Source: Membranipora membranacea (taxonomy: Eukaryota; Bryozoa; Gymnolaemata; Cheilostomatida; Membraniporidae). From it: a DNA stretch of 64,000 nucleotides. How positions within the stretch are numbered: the first letter of the stretch is position 1; the number at the start of each line of letters is the position of its first letter. The DNA lies in contig OU612072.1 of NCBI GenBank assembly GCA_914767715.1, forward strand, positions 15,872,001 to 15,936,000, written 5' to 3'. Below are positions 11,820-25,800 of this stretch, piece after piece. Made by a program: the position numbers and the translations under genes. Below the pieces are notes generated by a model that saw only the letters and a list, made by a program, of their open reading frames with translations, was not told the DNA's origin and did not search any database.

Positions 11820-13600
11820 AAGCACGCTTTTATTGGACGGTATGGTATATATTTCCCCAACTAAGTGGACCAAATTTTTTGTGGGGGCAGAAAAAAACCC
11901 CACACTTATAAAGTTGTTTAGGCAGCCCTAGAACCTACTTGGATTGCTCCTAACCCTATGTCTAATAACTTCATAATTTAAAATTATATTTTAAGAAGAC
12001 AACTCCAACCCACAAAAACGACCAATTTGGATATGTGTTTCTCTTAAACCCTGCGGGGTCAGAGGATTTTCGTCCCACAGGTACCAGAATAAGCACATAA
12101 TTATTACCCATAATAGTTGGTTTGTGGGGTAAACACAGTCACATAAACCAAGGAAGTTCACGAAAATCCTCTTATAAACTAAATGGGTATCCATGGATGA
12201 AGATTTAACGTTTAACCCAACAGATTACATTTTATCCTTGCTGCAATCTTTATCAGCTTTGCAAAGATTTTTAGTATTTGAGAAAATAGCTTACAGTGTG
12301 TGCCAGTCATCTAAGAGATCACTTTGTTCCTTGCACGATTTTGACACAAATGCATCAATCATCAGCTGCACTTTGCAGTGTTGCTGACCTAATGTTATTA
12401 TTCAAAAACCAATCTGCCTATAGCAACATGTTGTTGGCATTATTAACTCAGTACGGACAAGCAATATCATGCCCATATGTGTTTGTAAAATGATTTCCAA
12501 GTGGAATTAGTGATGCCGCCTTTAGTCATTGGATGGAATAACCTTGGCTCAGAAACACTTCGACATAGCACGCAACCCAAAACAAAAAGCGTAAACCCAA
12601 ACTCACCAACCCATTTTGGTCTTGGCCCAAACATTAGTGCATAACTGGGCTGTAATGTGCTCAGCAGTGGCGTATATTAGCAATCACGGACCACGGATAT
12701 CCGTAAATCAAAATCCTTGATTACATTGTGTAAGCCAGGTTGAATAGCTCAGTGTGTAGAGCTCTGCCTGGTAATTGCTGTTTATTAGGAATGTTGTGTG
12801 TTCGAATCCCAACAATGGCTGTTTTTTCAAATGGGTGCTTTATAACTGGAGAATTTTTACTTTTCCCAAGGGGGGATGTCTTATAAGTGAGGAATTACGG
12901 TACATACAGAGTTTGACTTTTGACCTTGAGCTGGACAAGCCAATCAAAAGCCCGGTGTATTGACACACCCACACCCTCCCCGCCGCGCCGACGGCGTGTG
13001 GATCGGGCCGCACCCGGTCATTATGCTCATCTCTAAAAAGTCAGTGAGTGAAATTTTTTAGAATATACGCCCCTGGTGCGCAGCACCGAGTCACCCAGCT
13101 CAGGAATTATAGCCATAATATATACGCCTGCCTCTGGGTTAGTGCGTGACCACGTAACTGTTTTGGAGACATAACACTCCCATTATCACCCATGTTCAGA
13201 TCGGTATTAGGGTCTGGATGCAGCTCTACTTAGATGATGGATTGTGTTCACAGATGCGTGTCACTCAGATAAATTGTCAATGATGCTAGTTGAGAAAATT
13301 CACTAGTTGTGTGCACTAACTGCCCTCATTCTTCTGCATTCAAGAATCTGAGGATCAGGACAGAAAACAGGACCCCTCATCTATTAAATCATTTGAGTCA
13401 CATATTTTTGGATGTATCAAGTTTAGAAAATTGCTTGTGTAAATGAATTGTGCCTAATAATTGAACGATAAACCTGTTTACAATGGCTGATGATAATAGT
13501 ATTTTGTACTCATAGTTACTGACAACTTACACATCCTATGCTTGTTAATCACCTTCTTTCCGAAATGTACTACGCCTAAAAATTTAACTGCACATCCTGT
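11820..13600. other. Intergenic, no gene seen
   Basis: Apart from the tRNA-like stretch, no exon chain is supported. A short GC-rich patch at about 12965-13020 stands out against the AT-rich surroundings; its role is unknown. Confidence 0.4.
12733..12820 (+). repeat. tRNA-like sequence, probably SINE head or tRNA relic
   Basis: TAGCTCAGTGTGTAGAGC fits the tRNA A-box/D-arm consensus, and GTTCGAATCCC fits the B-box. Both are spaced as in a tRNA, and the ends pair over only about 5 bases (AGCCA/TGGCT). The T-stem and anticodon stem pair poorly, so a working tRNA is unlikely. A Pol III promoter of a SINE is the best reading. Confidence 0.45.
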
Positions 13601-13622
13601 CTAATAAGAGTTCGTAATAGAC

Positions 13623-13811
13623 ATGGGTCGGAGGAAAAGGAAAATCTCGGATGAGTTTGCAGACATACAAGAAGGAACACCCATCACTGCCCTGTATCCC
13701 CCAGATGGGAGATGGTACGCAGCAAAAGTAATAAGTTGGGAGAGAAATAAAGTTACAGTTGAGTACACCTCAGACAACCATAGGCGTTGCCTGAAGCCAT
13801 TCCAGATACAG
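13623..13811 (+). CDS. First exon: Tudor-like domain
   Basis: Encodes 63 residues beginning MGRRKRKISDEF, a basic start that may be a nuclear signal, then EGTPITALYPPDGRWYAAKV, then VTVEYTSDNHRRCLKPFQI. The order (acidic lead, W-Y-A-A-K-V strand, V-x-V-x-Y strand) fits the Tudor/SMN barrel, whose members bind methylated Arg or Lys. The aromatic cage W/Y residues are present. Ligand binding is inferred from family only. Confidence 0.65.
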
Positions 13812-16800
13812 GTATGATAGCAAATAAATCTGCTGCTCATCACTATTTAAAATCATTGAATCCATATTGCATGTGTTTTCAACTTTTTTGTTCATTTTAT
13901 AGCAACAATTATACTTTAGACGCAGCCTACCATCTGTAATTCGAGTTTCTGGTCATCAAATTTGATCAAGTACTCAGCACCCTATTTACACATTTTGGTA
14001 TTACTCCATCCACTTGTATGTGTTTTGTATAGATGCAAATCAAAGGTATGTTTTGTTTGTTCGCTCAAACATTTACTTGTTCCATTTTCTTAAACTGTAG
14101 ATAAACCTACATCCAATTTTGCCATTCGAGATTATTGATGTTATTGCCATGAAATGCTCGAGTTTGGACAAAGAAGATGATCGGTTCTGTCAAGGCATTA
14201 GTATTGGATCTTTGGTTGCATGTTGAGTGGAAGATATGCGAAGCACCTATTTTGAAGACAGGATAATCTTTTTGTCAAACTGGTTAAATTAATTACACTT
14301 TCTCTCCCCATTCTGTATTTTTAATAGTGTGTCAAGTCATTATTTTCCATGCTACGGGTCTCTACATTCATTGACTGGCTTATCCATTGATATATTATGG
14401 TATTATTAATTGATATTCATAAAGATCCACTTGTGGGCAGTTTTGCAGGCTGTTGTGTAATTTCAAGCTTGATCTGTTGTTGTTTGTTCGAAAATTCAGA
14501 TAATAGCTCAACAGACAAAGACTATGCTAATACATGTAGTTCAAGAGAGGTAGATACCGACATAGATGGAGTAGCTGCATTAAGCCCAGGAGCTGGTGAT
14601 GACATAGATGGAGCAGCTGCGGTAAACTCGGGAGTTGGTGATGCAGTTGGTGAGTAGATTGGTTTGAGCCAGGCACTGTTATTGTACTTTGGTATGATTT
14701 GTAACCCAAGACTATGTAGCGCAGTTTGAGTTTGAAAGGTGCACCGTGACTGCGTGTAATATTAATTGCATAGCAGTGGGGACCTTGATTTCTGTTTTGA
14801 GAAATTTGTACAAATTTGCAATAACGATTCCAGGCCTGCAGTATATATTCATATCCATGTGCCACTCATTTTGTTGGTTCAAAGGTTTCTGTGTTCAAAA
14901 TGCTATGGGGTCCTTGCATACATTGATTTGTCGACCCATTGATTGCTCAGATTAGCAATGATGATATCCTTATAAACATCCATTAGTCTTAAACTTTAAA
15001 CTTATTTCTTCGGTTTAAAGCTGGTGATGACATAGATGGAGCAGCTGCAGTAAGCCTGGGAGCTGGTGATGACATAGATGGAGCAGCTGCAGTAAGCCTG
15101 GGAGCTGGTGATGACATAGATGGAGCAGCTGCAGTAAGCCTGGGAGCTGGTGATGACATAGATGGAGCAGCTGCAGTAAGCCTGGGAGCTGGTGATGACA
15201 TAGATGGAGCAGCTGCAGTAAGCCCGGGAATTGGTGATGCAGTTGGTGAGTAGATAAGTTTGAGCCAGGCACGGTTATTGCACTTTGGTATGATTTGTAA
15301 CCCAAGCCTATGTAGCAGGATGAGTTTAAAAGGTGTACTATGGCATGTGATATTAATTGTATAGCTGAGGGGTACTTAATTTCTGTTATGAGAAATTTGT
15401 ACAAATTTGCAATAACTATTCCAGGCCTTCAATATATTTCATATACATGTGTCACTCATTTTGTTGGTACAAAGTGTTCAAAATGCTATAAGGTCTTTAG
15501 ATACATTGATCGGCCGGCCGACTCATTGATTGTTTAGATTGGCAATGATGATATACTTATAAACATCCATTCTTCTTAAACTATAGACTTATTCGTTCGA
15601 TTTGAAGTTTACTCTGTCGATGCTTGTTCGAAAATGCAGATAATAGCTCATCAGACAAAGACTATGCTAACAATGTGAGAAATATAGATACCCATATAAA
15701 TGGAGTAGCTGTAGTAAGCCCAGGCGCTGGTGATGACATAGATGAAGCAGCTGCAGTAAGACCAGGAGTTGGTGATGCAGTTGGTGAGTAGATTGGTTTG
15801 AGCCAGGCACGGTTATTGTGCTTTGGTATGATTTGTAACCCAAGCCTATGTAGCAGTTTGAGTTTGAAAGGTGCACCACTGCATGTAATATTAATTGTAT
15901 TGCTGAGGGGTACTTAATTTCTGTTATGAGAAATTTGTACAAATTTGCAATAATTATTCCAGGCCTTCAATATATTTCACGTACATGTGTCACCCATTTT
16001 GTTGGTGCAAAGTGTTCAAAATGCTATAAGGTCTTTAGATACATTGATCGGCCGACTCATTGATTGTTTAGATTGGCAATGATGATATACTTATAAACAT
16101 CCATTCTTCTTCAAATATAGACTTATTTATTCGATTTAAAGCTGGTGATGACATAGATGGAGCAGCTGCAGTAAACCCGGGAGTTGGTGATGCAGTTGGT
16201 GAGTAGATTGGTTTGAGCCAGGCACAGTTATTTTACTTTGGTATGATTTGCAACCAAAGCCTATGTAGCGGTTTAAGTTTGGAAGGTGCACCACTGCATG
16301 TAATATTAATTGCATAGCAGTGGGGACCTTGATTTCTGTTTTGAGAAATTTGTACAAATTTGCAATAACGATTCCAGGCCTGCAATATATTTCATTTACA
16401 TGTGCCACTCATTTTGTTGGTTCAAAGGTTTCTGTGTTCAAATTGCTATGGGGTCTTTACATACATTGATTGGTCGACCCATTGACTGCTCAGATTAGCA
16501 ATGATGATATCCTTATAAACATCAATTCGTCTTAAACTTTAGACTTTTTTCTTCGATTTAAAGCTGGGGATGACATAGATGGAGCAGCTGCAGTAAGCCT
16601 GGGAGCTGGTGATGACATAGATGGAGCAGCTGCAGTAAGCCCAGGAGCTGGTGATGACATAGATGGAGCAGCTGCAGTAAGCCCGGGAGTTGGTGATGCA
16701 GTTGGTGAGTACATTAGTTCGAGCCAGGCACGGTTATTGTACTTTGGTATGATTTGTAACCCAAGCCTATGTAGCAGGATGAGTTTAAAAGGTGTACTAC

Positions 16801-19800
16801 GGCGTGTGATATTAATTGTATAGCTGAGGGGTACTTGATTTATGTTATGAGAAATTTGTACAAATTTGCAATAATTATTCCAGGCCTTCAATATATTTCA
16901 TATACATGTGTCACTCATTTTGTTGGTGCAAAGTGTTCAAAATGCTATAAGGTCTTTAGATACATTGATCGGCCGGCCGACTCATTGATTGTTTAGATTG
17001 GCAATGATGATATACTTATAAACATCCATTCTTCTTAAACTATAGACTTATTTCTCCGATTGAAAGCTGGTGATGACACAGATGGAGCAGCTGCAGTAAA
17101 CCCGGGAGTTGGTGATGCAGTTGGTGAGTAGATGGGTTTGAGCCAGGCACAGTTATTTTACTTTGGTATGATTTGCAAGCAAAGCCTATGTAGCGGTTTG
17201 AGTTTGGAAGGTGCACCACTGCGTGTAATATTAATTGCATAGCAGTGGGGACCTCGATTTCTGTTTTGAGAAAATTGTACAAATTTGCAATAACGATTAC
17301 AGGCCTGCAATATATTTCATATACATGTGCCACTCATTTTGTTGGTTCAAAGGTTTCTGTGTTCAAATTGCTATGGGGTCTTTACATACATTGATTGGTC
17401 GACCCATTGACTGCTCAGATTAGCAATGATGATATCCTTATAAATATCCATTCGTCTTAAACTTTAGACTTATTTCTTCGATTTAAAGCTGGCGATGACA
17501 TAGATGGAGCAGCTGCAGTAAGCCTGGGAGCTGGTGATGACATAGATGGAGCAGCTGCAGTAAGCCCGGGAGTTGGTGATGCAGTTGGTGAGTAGATTAG
17601 TTTGAGCCAGGCACGGTTATTGTACTTTGGTATGATTTGTAACGCAAGCCTATGTAGCAGTTTGAGTTTGGAAGGCGCACCACTGCATGTAATATTAATT
17701 GCATAGCAGTGGGGACCTTGATTTCTGTTTTGAGAAATTTGTACAAATTTGCAATAAATATTCCAGGCCTTCAATATATTTCATATACACGTGCCACTCA
17801 TTTTGTTTGTTCAAAAGTTTCTGTGTTCTAAATGCTATCGGGCTTTACATACATTAATTGGTCGACACATTGATTGTTTAGATTGGCAATGATGATATAC
17901 TTATAAACATCCATTCTTTTTAAACTATAGACTTGTTCGAATTAAAGTTTACTTTGTCGATGCTTGTTCGAAAATGCAGATAATAGCTCATCAGACAAAG
18001 ACTATGCTAGCAATGTGAGAAATATAGATACCCATATAAATGGAGTAGCTGTAGTAAGCCCAGGCGCTGGTGATGACATAGATGGAGCAGCTGCAGTAAG
18101 ACCAGGAGTTGGTGATGCAGTTGGTGAGTAGATTGGTTTGAGCCAGGCACGGTTATTGTACTTTGGTATGATTTGTAACGCAAGCCTATGTAGCAGTTTG
18201 AGTTTGGAAGGTGCACCACTGCATGTAATATTAATTGCATAGCAGTGGGGACCTTGATTTCTGTTTTGAGAAATTTGTACAAATTTGCAATAAATATTCC
18301 AGGCCATCAATATATTTCATATACATGTGCCACTCATTTTGTTTGTTCAAAAGTTTCTGTGTTCTAAATGCTTTCAGGCCTTACATACATTAATTGGTCG
18401 ACACATTGATTGTTTAGATTGGCAATGATGATATACTTATAAACATCTATTCTTTTTAAACTATAGACTTGTTCGAATTAAAGTTTACTTTGTCGATGCT
18501 TGTTCGAAAATGCAGATAATAGCTCATCAGACAAAGACTATGCTAAAAGTGTGAGAGATGTAGATACTCACATAAATGGAGTAGTTGCAGCAAGCCCAGG
18601 AGCTGGTGATGACATAGATGGAGCAGCTGCAGTAAGCCCTGGAGTTGGTGATGCAGTTGGTGAGTAGATTGGTTTGAGCCAGGCACGGTTATTGTACCTT
18701 GGTATGATTTGTAACCCAAGCCTATGTCGCAGTTTGAAAGGTGCACCACTGCATGCGTACATAATATCTGATTCTAGAAGTTCCCCACCCCCACCATTTT
18801 CCCAAAATATTGCCATGATGCCTATGTTGAGTGTTCCTTGTAATTGTTAGCAACACAGATACCCGGCAATGGTTTATCATAGTCATAGGTTCTGCTCATC
18901 ACTACATTATAAATGATGCCGATAATTTAGTATTTTGAGCGACTTCCTTATTATTGCTTGGTTAAGGGCCTCCAAGCTTCAACCTTGATAAGTATTCATT
19001 TACCGGAAGAGCAATGTGCACCTTCTTCGTTATCTAGCAATGCCCGTGACACAAGAAGAACATTTTCATCTCAGACGACAGTACGCAATGGCTGGTGATG
19101 ATCTTATGGTAGCCTTGGCAGGTAGGGAACCAAGTATAATATTTAGGCATGCAAGTGTTTTCAATGTTGAGGAATTATCTTGAGGGCAAATCAGGGTTCA
19201 TGATGCACACAGAATTTGTTTATCTGGTCCAACTGGTTAATGTGTAATTGATTTATAATTATAAACCAGAAAATCTCAAAACAATGTATTACTCTTAGCT
19301 GATGCTCCAAACATTGATGACGGATGGCAGGCCCCAGAAGGTATTTCTGCTAGAGATGTACTGATGACAGCAACCAGTTTGGCTGCTCAAGCAGAGGCCA
19401 CTAGATATAGTCAGCATCACTCTCAAGATGATGTGGGCTCATTGCTTTCACTAATTGGAGAGGTAGATGATAGTGATTTGCCAGATCTGACGAAAAATCC
19501 TCCTAATCTTAGACGATGTCGTATGCCAAGTAAGCTTTTAGGGCTCAATCTATACGAACCTCGTTTCTCAAGTGTTGTTAATGGACGTGTACCATGAATA
19601 ATAATGTTGACTGTTCAGCACATTTTATAACTTATGTTATAGGTAGAGAGGATAACCTTGTGCGACAGCTATTTATTAGCAAATTAATTTATACTTTTGA
19701 AGTTTGCAAATTAAGCTGATCCTGTTAAAATGTAGTAAGGTAAGGTTAATTGATCGATTACTCGCAGCAGTGTAATTTCCTGCAACATAGTGACAAACCG

Positions 19801-22800
19801 CCTCACAAATTTATAGGTTTTTAGCATATATAATGTATATTCACAGTAACTATATACCTTAGTAACTCGGGATAATGTCTGTTTTATTCAGAGCCGGCAG
19901 CCCTACCTCCTATTGAGACATTTTGCACAGGTTGGTTAGCCAAAGTGAATTGTTATCAGGCCTGTGATTTGTTCGCAGATCTGTGTTTTTTAAGCAGATT
20001 TTTGGTTTGCTAGTATGCGTACTTTTTCTGTCAATTTCGGCTTACGATCCATAAATTAACATTTCCTCTAGGATATTACTGTCATGAATCCCAGCAAGCA
20101 GTTTCAAAATTTTTCAATCACAGGTCTGATTGAGTCACCATGTAGTATAATCATCAAATATTCCATGAATACAGGTTTCTGTAGCTGCAAGTTGCATTAG
20201 TTTAAATAGTGGGACAAGTTAATGCGGCATGCTTCACAGAATATTGCCTCTATCATCTACCTATAAAACGATAGTTTTTTAAAGTTGTGAGTAAAGGTCA
20301 TGATTTCCGGACTCCATAATTTGCATACCATAATCGTTATAAGTTTGGTCTTGTTAAATCTTAGCAGATATGAGAGGACAAGAGCAAGATTGGCAAGAAC
20401 AGACAGACGAGAATGACATTGATTCTGACATCGATCAGCTCTGGTTGCCTAACTCCCAGCGCCCCCATGTTTGGACAGCACGATCTAGTGGTAGCGAAAG
20501 TACAGATAGTTCCTCATCAGACGACGAGGTAGATACCAAAAAGAATAATCAAGATGGAGCAGCCGCAGTAAGCCCAGGAGTTGGTAGTGCAGTTGGTGAG
20601 TACATTGGTTTGAGCCAGGCACGGTTATTGCACATTGGTACGATTTCATAACCACTGCCTACGTAGCAGGATGAGTTTAAAAGGAGCACCACTGGGTGTA
20701 ACATTAATTGTATAGCTGAGGGGCACATGATTTCTGTTTTGAGGAATTTGTACAAATTTGCAATAATGATTCCAGGCATTCAATTTATTTCATATATATG
20801 TGCCACATTTTTTGTTGGTTCAGATATTTATGGGTTTACACTGCTTATGGGGTCTTTACATACAATGGTTGTTTATGCTAGCAATGATGAAGTACTCATA
20901 AATAACCACTGGTCATAAACTTTCAACTTATTTCCTCGATATAAAGTTTACTCTGTCGATGCTTGTTCCAAAATGCAGATAATAGCTCAACAGACAAAGA
21001 CTATGCTAAAAGTGTTAGAGAGGTAGATACCAACATAGATGGAGTAGCTGCAGTAAGCCCAGTTGGTGATGCAGTTGGTGAGTATATTGGTTTGAGCCAG
21101 GCACGGTGATTGCACATAGGTATGATTTGTAACCCAATTTTCTGTCGCAGAATGAGTTTAAAGCGTGCTGCATTGCTGTATTTGATCTTAATTGTGTAGC
21201 TAGGGGTACTTCATTTCTGATTTGAGAATTTTGTGCAAATGTGCAACAATGGGTTAAGGCCTTACAAGCAGCTTTATAATATTGATTCATGGGCCTGAAA
21301 CAGTTTTCCCATTCAATGTCATTAGTCTTTCAAGGTGACTGTAGTTTTGACATATTTCTATCGGCTTTGGTAGATGAAGATGAAACCAAGGCGCTGTACT
21401 CTGCATACAAAACTCAACTAAAATCAGGTAGGTCTGCCTTTTCTCATAAAATATTTTGAATTTACCCGTGTTGCAGACTGTGTTACTAGTGCGAAAATAT
21501 CACAATGCAAGCAATAGATGATTCTAATGACTAAATGTAGAATTTCGATAATGCATGCTTGAGTTTTTAAATCATGATCATGTTGTAGAAGAAATAAATA
21601 CATGGCTATATGTCATTTTGTTTGACTTGTGGCTGTTTGCTTATGTTTAGTTACGGTTCCGGTTTATACAAACAAGCCAGGTGGGAAAAGAAATTACGAA
21701 AAGACTGATCACTGTTTCTACTGCAGTAAAATAATTCAGAGCAAAGTGACAAGGCACATTATCCGACATCACACTGACAAAGAGCTGGTAAAACAAGCTT
21801 TATCATCAACAGGGAAGCAGCGTGAATCTGTACTGTACAAAATCCGGCAACTTGGGAACTATATGCACAATGTCCAGGTAAAGCCTCCTGCGTTTGCAAA
21901 TACCATTGTTGGAAAAGTTGTACAATTATATATTTCTCCAGGAACTTTCAGACGGGTAAATATGTTTGTTTACCTATCGTGCACTTAGGGCCTACTCAGG
22001 ATTTTACACAGTTTGATATTGTAAATAGTGTATGGTAGTTTAAGCAGACCCAACTATCTTCTTGGTGGTGAAAGCATATAATAGCAAGAGCAGTATCCAG
22101 CAGTTGCAGATGACCTCAATAATATTTCATCAATTCCCTCCCTCCGGCCCGATGAAGGCATTAGAAATTATTAAAACTTTCAAGCCTCCAGGTATATGGT
22201 CCATGATAGAAAATATGGGGGCTCATAATATTCCATCCATTCCAGCACCATCACTCTCTGTTTGCTAATTCTCAAACTCTAAGACAACAAACTATAGCAT
22301 AGAACACCTGTTACATATTTGACAGGTTATAAGACGGGGGGAGGGAGAACTTGTCGTTGCTCGAAGGCCAACTGCCGCAACAGGAGCAGAACACTACATT
22401 CCCTGCACCGTGTGTTACCAATTTTGTCACAAAGATAGTATGCACCTTCATCTAAAGCATTGCCCCCTAGTTGAGAAAAGAACAAAGCCTAACGATTCCT
22501 TTGCTGAGGGGCTACTTCTTCTTCAGCCTTATATCCCTCCGAACGACAAGCTAGAGGATTTAATCAATGGGATGAGAGAAACCAAAGAGCATGCTGGTAG
22601 GTAATACCTTGTTTTTCGTAAACTAAAAGTGATGTCTATGAGCTCTAATTCTGTGTACAGCTGCTCTTTGGAGTTGCTGAAACTGTTGAAAACTTATTAT
22701 TATGCAAAATAATCAAACGTGATCACAGTTACCAAGATAATATACTGCACTTCTGCCTACTGTCTATTGACTCCCAACTTAATGTAATCTGCTTGAACTA

Positions 22801-25800
22801 CCATCAGAAAATAGCCTTTACCCCAACTTGCCCATTAAATTATGTGATGCAGCCTAACATGAGTTCCAGATGTCTAAGATCTAGGCGGATGAGTAGCTTC
22901 CCAAGATGCAGAACGCCTAAGTTTTCCAACAGTTATTGAATTAAATGATTTGTACTTTTTTATTCATAGCCTCATATATTTCATTACATGACAAACCAAC
23001 CCTTTTGATTACGTATTTCTTCATTTTTATTGTGCGTCACTCTGATTCAAAACATTGTCAAACGTTTTATGGGAGGATCTTTGATGAATCTTATCTTATA
23101 GTGCTTGCTCTATTCCTCTAGGCATTGTTGATACAATTGTCAACGACAATCTCATCAAGCTGTATGGAAACCACCAACTGTTGAGGAAAGGAGACACATT
23201 TTCCTTTGCTGAGAAGAATCAAATCCGTGGAAAGCTCCGCTTTCTAGCTAGACTACTACATATGGTTCAAAAGCTAACTCAATCCAAGCAGAGCTTCTCA
23301 GAGCTTCTAAACCCGACACGCTACACTGCCTTTGTGGAAAGCGTAACTGAGATACGAAAGTCAAATAAGCAACTAGCAATACAGCTAGGAACAATGGTAA
23401 AAAAGATGTGCCTACTTAACATAGGTGAAAGTATAAAACAAGGAAACCAAGACATGAGGAAAGCTGGTGAGGATTTCCTCACACTGTATAACGGAAGCTG
23501 GAGCGAAGAAGTTGTGGCCTCCACACTCCGAATGCAAAAGCTACAGAAGTTAAACAAAACATTGGAGCTACCTCTAACAGCTGACATTGTTAGGTTCACT
23601 GAATTCCTGCGCCAAGAGATAGAGCATGAAATGATAAACTCATCAAGCTACTCCCGACTGTCTAAGTTAGTGTTGGCATCCCTCCTTGTGTACAACAAAA
23701 GACGTCCGGCAGAAATTGCAGATATAAAAGTGTCCGACTACCAACTTGCTGTATCATCAGAAGAACAGTGTCCAGAGGAGGTGATGAGTTCACTAACTAT
23801 CGAAGAAAGAGTGTTAGCCAACAGGTATGATCTTTGCATTATGAGCTGCATCACATATATTCGTCACAGTGTGAAATGATGCAGTTTTTTCTCTACTACA
23901 TGTAAATTAGGCAACCTCAGATTACCTTTTCTCAGGCCTCCTCACCAGTTTGCCGACTAATAGAACTTAACTTTAAACTTTTACGAGCAAAACACTATTG
24001 GTAAACTAAAAAATTGAATTTCACTTTGAATCATGTGAACGTATTTCATAGGATGCTGGCTTTAGAGGTCAAGGGAAAATCAACACGCGGCATCAGAGGT
24101 GTTTATGTACTGGTGGATGCACATATTCAAAAGGCTATAGAACGCCTCTTGGTTTCTCGGCCGCCTGGCAATCCTGCGTCTGATTATCTCTTTGCCAGGT
24201 GAGAGTGCATTCTTAAATGCATAAGTCTTTTGGCGTCTATGTAATAGCTATTGTCATTATTCAAAATTCTTTTCAGGTCTAAGGACTGGCCAAGTTTGCC
24301 TTGAAATCACTGCAAATATCCAATAGGGCACAAAATCTACTAAATAGCACTGATACAATTTTTGATTTCAAAAATTTCCATTTCCAGACCCATGTCTATT
24401 CGGCCTTACCAAGGGACAACTGTATTGAGTGAAATGGTGGAATGGTGTGAAGGGTTAGAGAAACCTAAACTTATACACTCGCAAAAGCTCAGAAAGTATC
24501 TGGCTACTACCTGTCAGGTATTTCTGCTCACATGGATTCGACTAAATATGTTTACTATTTTTTCATACATTGCAAACAATACCACTTGGTATTGATTGGA
24601 ATGGATCCTGAAGCCTTGAATATTGCAATAACTTTCTGATATTCTATACAACCTCCACTGAAAATCTAACAGAGCCGTCCACATCCCAAAATCTGTAATC
24701 TTGAACCAGTTCTGACAGTGTCCCAACATACGTTCAAAAATATTAGCTCAGGGAACAAAGAATGGGTAATATAACATCTAAACCCAGTAACAACATTAAG
24801 CTAGAAATTATGGTGTTGAAAGTTGCAGGCAGCAGTGGGCGATGTTTTTTAAATAATACTATTCTACTTATCAGATACTAAATATGGATAACTCTGATAT
24901 TCGGCTGCTCTCAGATCACATGGGGCATGATGTCAATATTCACTTGAATCATTACTCCATGAACCTCAATATACTGGAAAGGAGCAGGGTTGCTAGAGTG
25001 TTGTGTGCGGTGGATAATGGCCATTTGAGAAGGCTAAGAGAGAAGACATATGTAGGGCAGGTGAACGTCGAAAACTCCTGGCTAGCCGATGAGAGTAAGT
25101 TATAATAGTACCAGAGAGATAGCTGAGGCATCATGTTTCCTCACTGATAATTCAATGTATGGCCTGATATAACTGCTTGATAATGACACTATTAGTTCTC
25201 CAAACCAGTGGCCCGGGAAAATGTAGGAGAGCAAAACCTGCGTCATCACATCAACCATTCTATTGCTGCATCATTGTAAAAACTAAGAAATTGTAATAAT
25301 GAGCTCCACAGTAATAAAATTAATTCATAGCTTCATTGAAAAAACATTGCACATGTTCGACAGCCTGTCAAGTAGCCTTACATAAGGAGTTTGACTAAAT
25401 ATTGTGCTGCTGTTAATTCTAGAAGAGTTGAAGGCTGACAGTGATGCTGAGAATGAGAATGCAGTTAAAGGTAATTTCTCATTTCATCAACCTTCACAAG
25501 TAATGGTAGCCTAACTTATGTGTAGAGCTATAGCATGCGTTAGCATAATAAGGCTTGTCTGCACTCTTTGTTGGATGAGCTACATCTATTCATGAAGCAG
25601 AATCAATTAGTCTGAACATCATTGATAGAGTTGGATATGTTATGTTAAACATGTATGTCTTGAGAGCTGGATCGAAAGCGCAACAAAAAGTCATATAACT
25701 AGGAGTTTGTGTAAATATTGTGCTGCTGTCAATTTTAGAAGAGTTGAAGGTTGACAGACATGCAGAGACTGCAAATGCGGCTACAGGTAATTTCCAATTA

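Noticed and set aside
12733-12820. Functional tRNA gene
   Set aside because: T-stem and anticodon stem pair poorly; kept only as a tRNA-like or SINE sequence.
14500-18659. Regular repeats as a CRISPR array
   Set aside because: The repeats are coding 42-base units and duplicated exon-intron blocks in a eukaryotic gene, with no unique spacers of constant size.
14989-18816. Minus-strand open frames rich in HLCHHQ/LPGLLQLL and SSPAPRLTAAAP repeats
   Set aside because: They are antisense shadows of the GDDIDGAAAV cassette exons; splice signals and continuous frame lie on the + strand.
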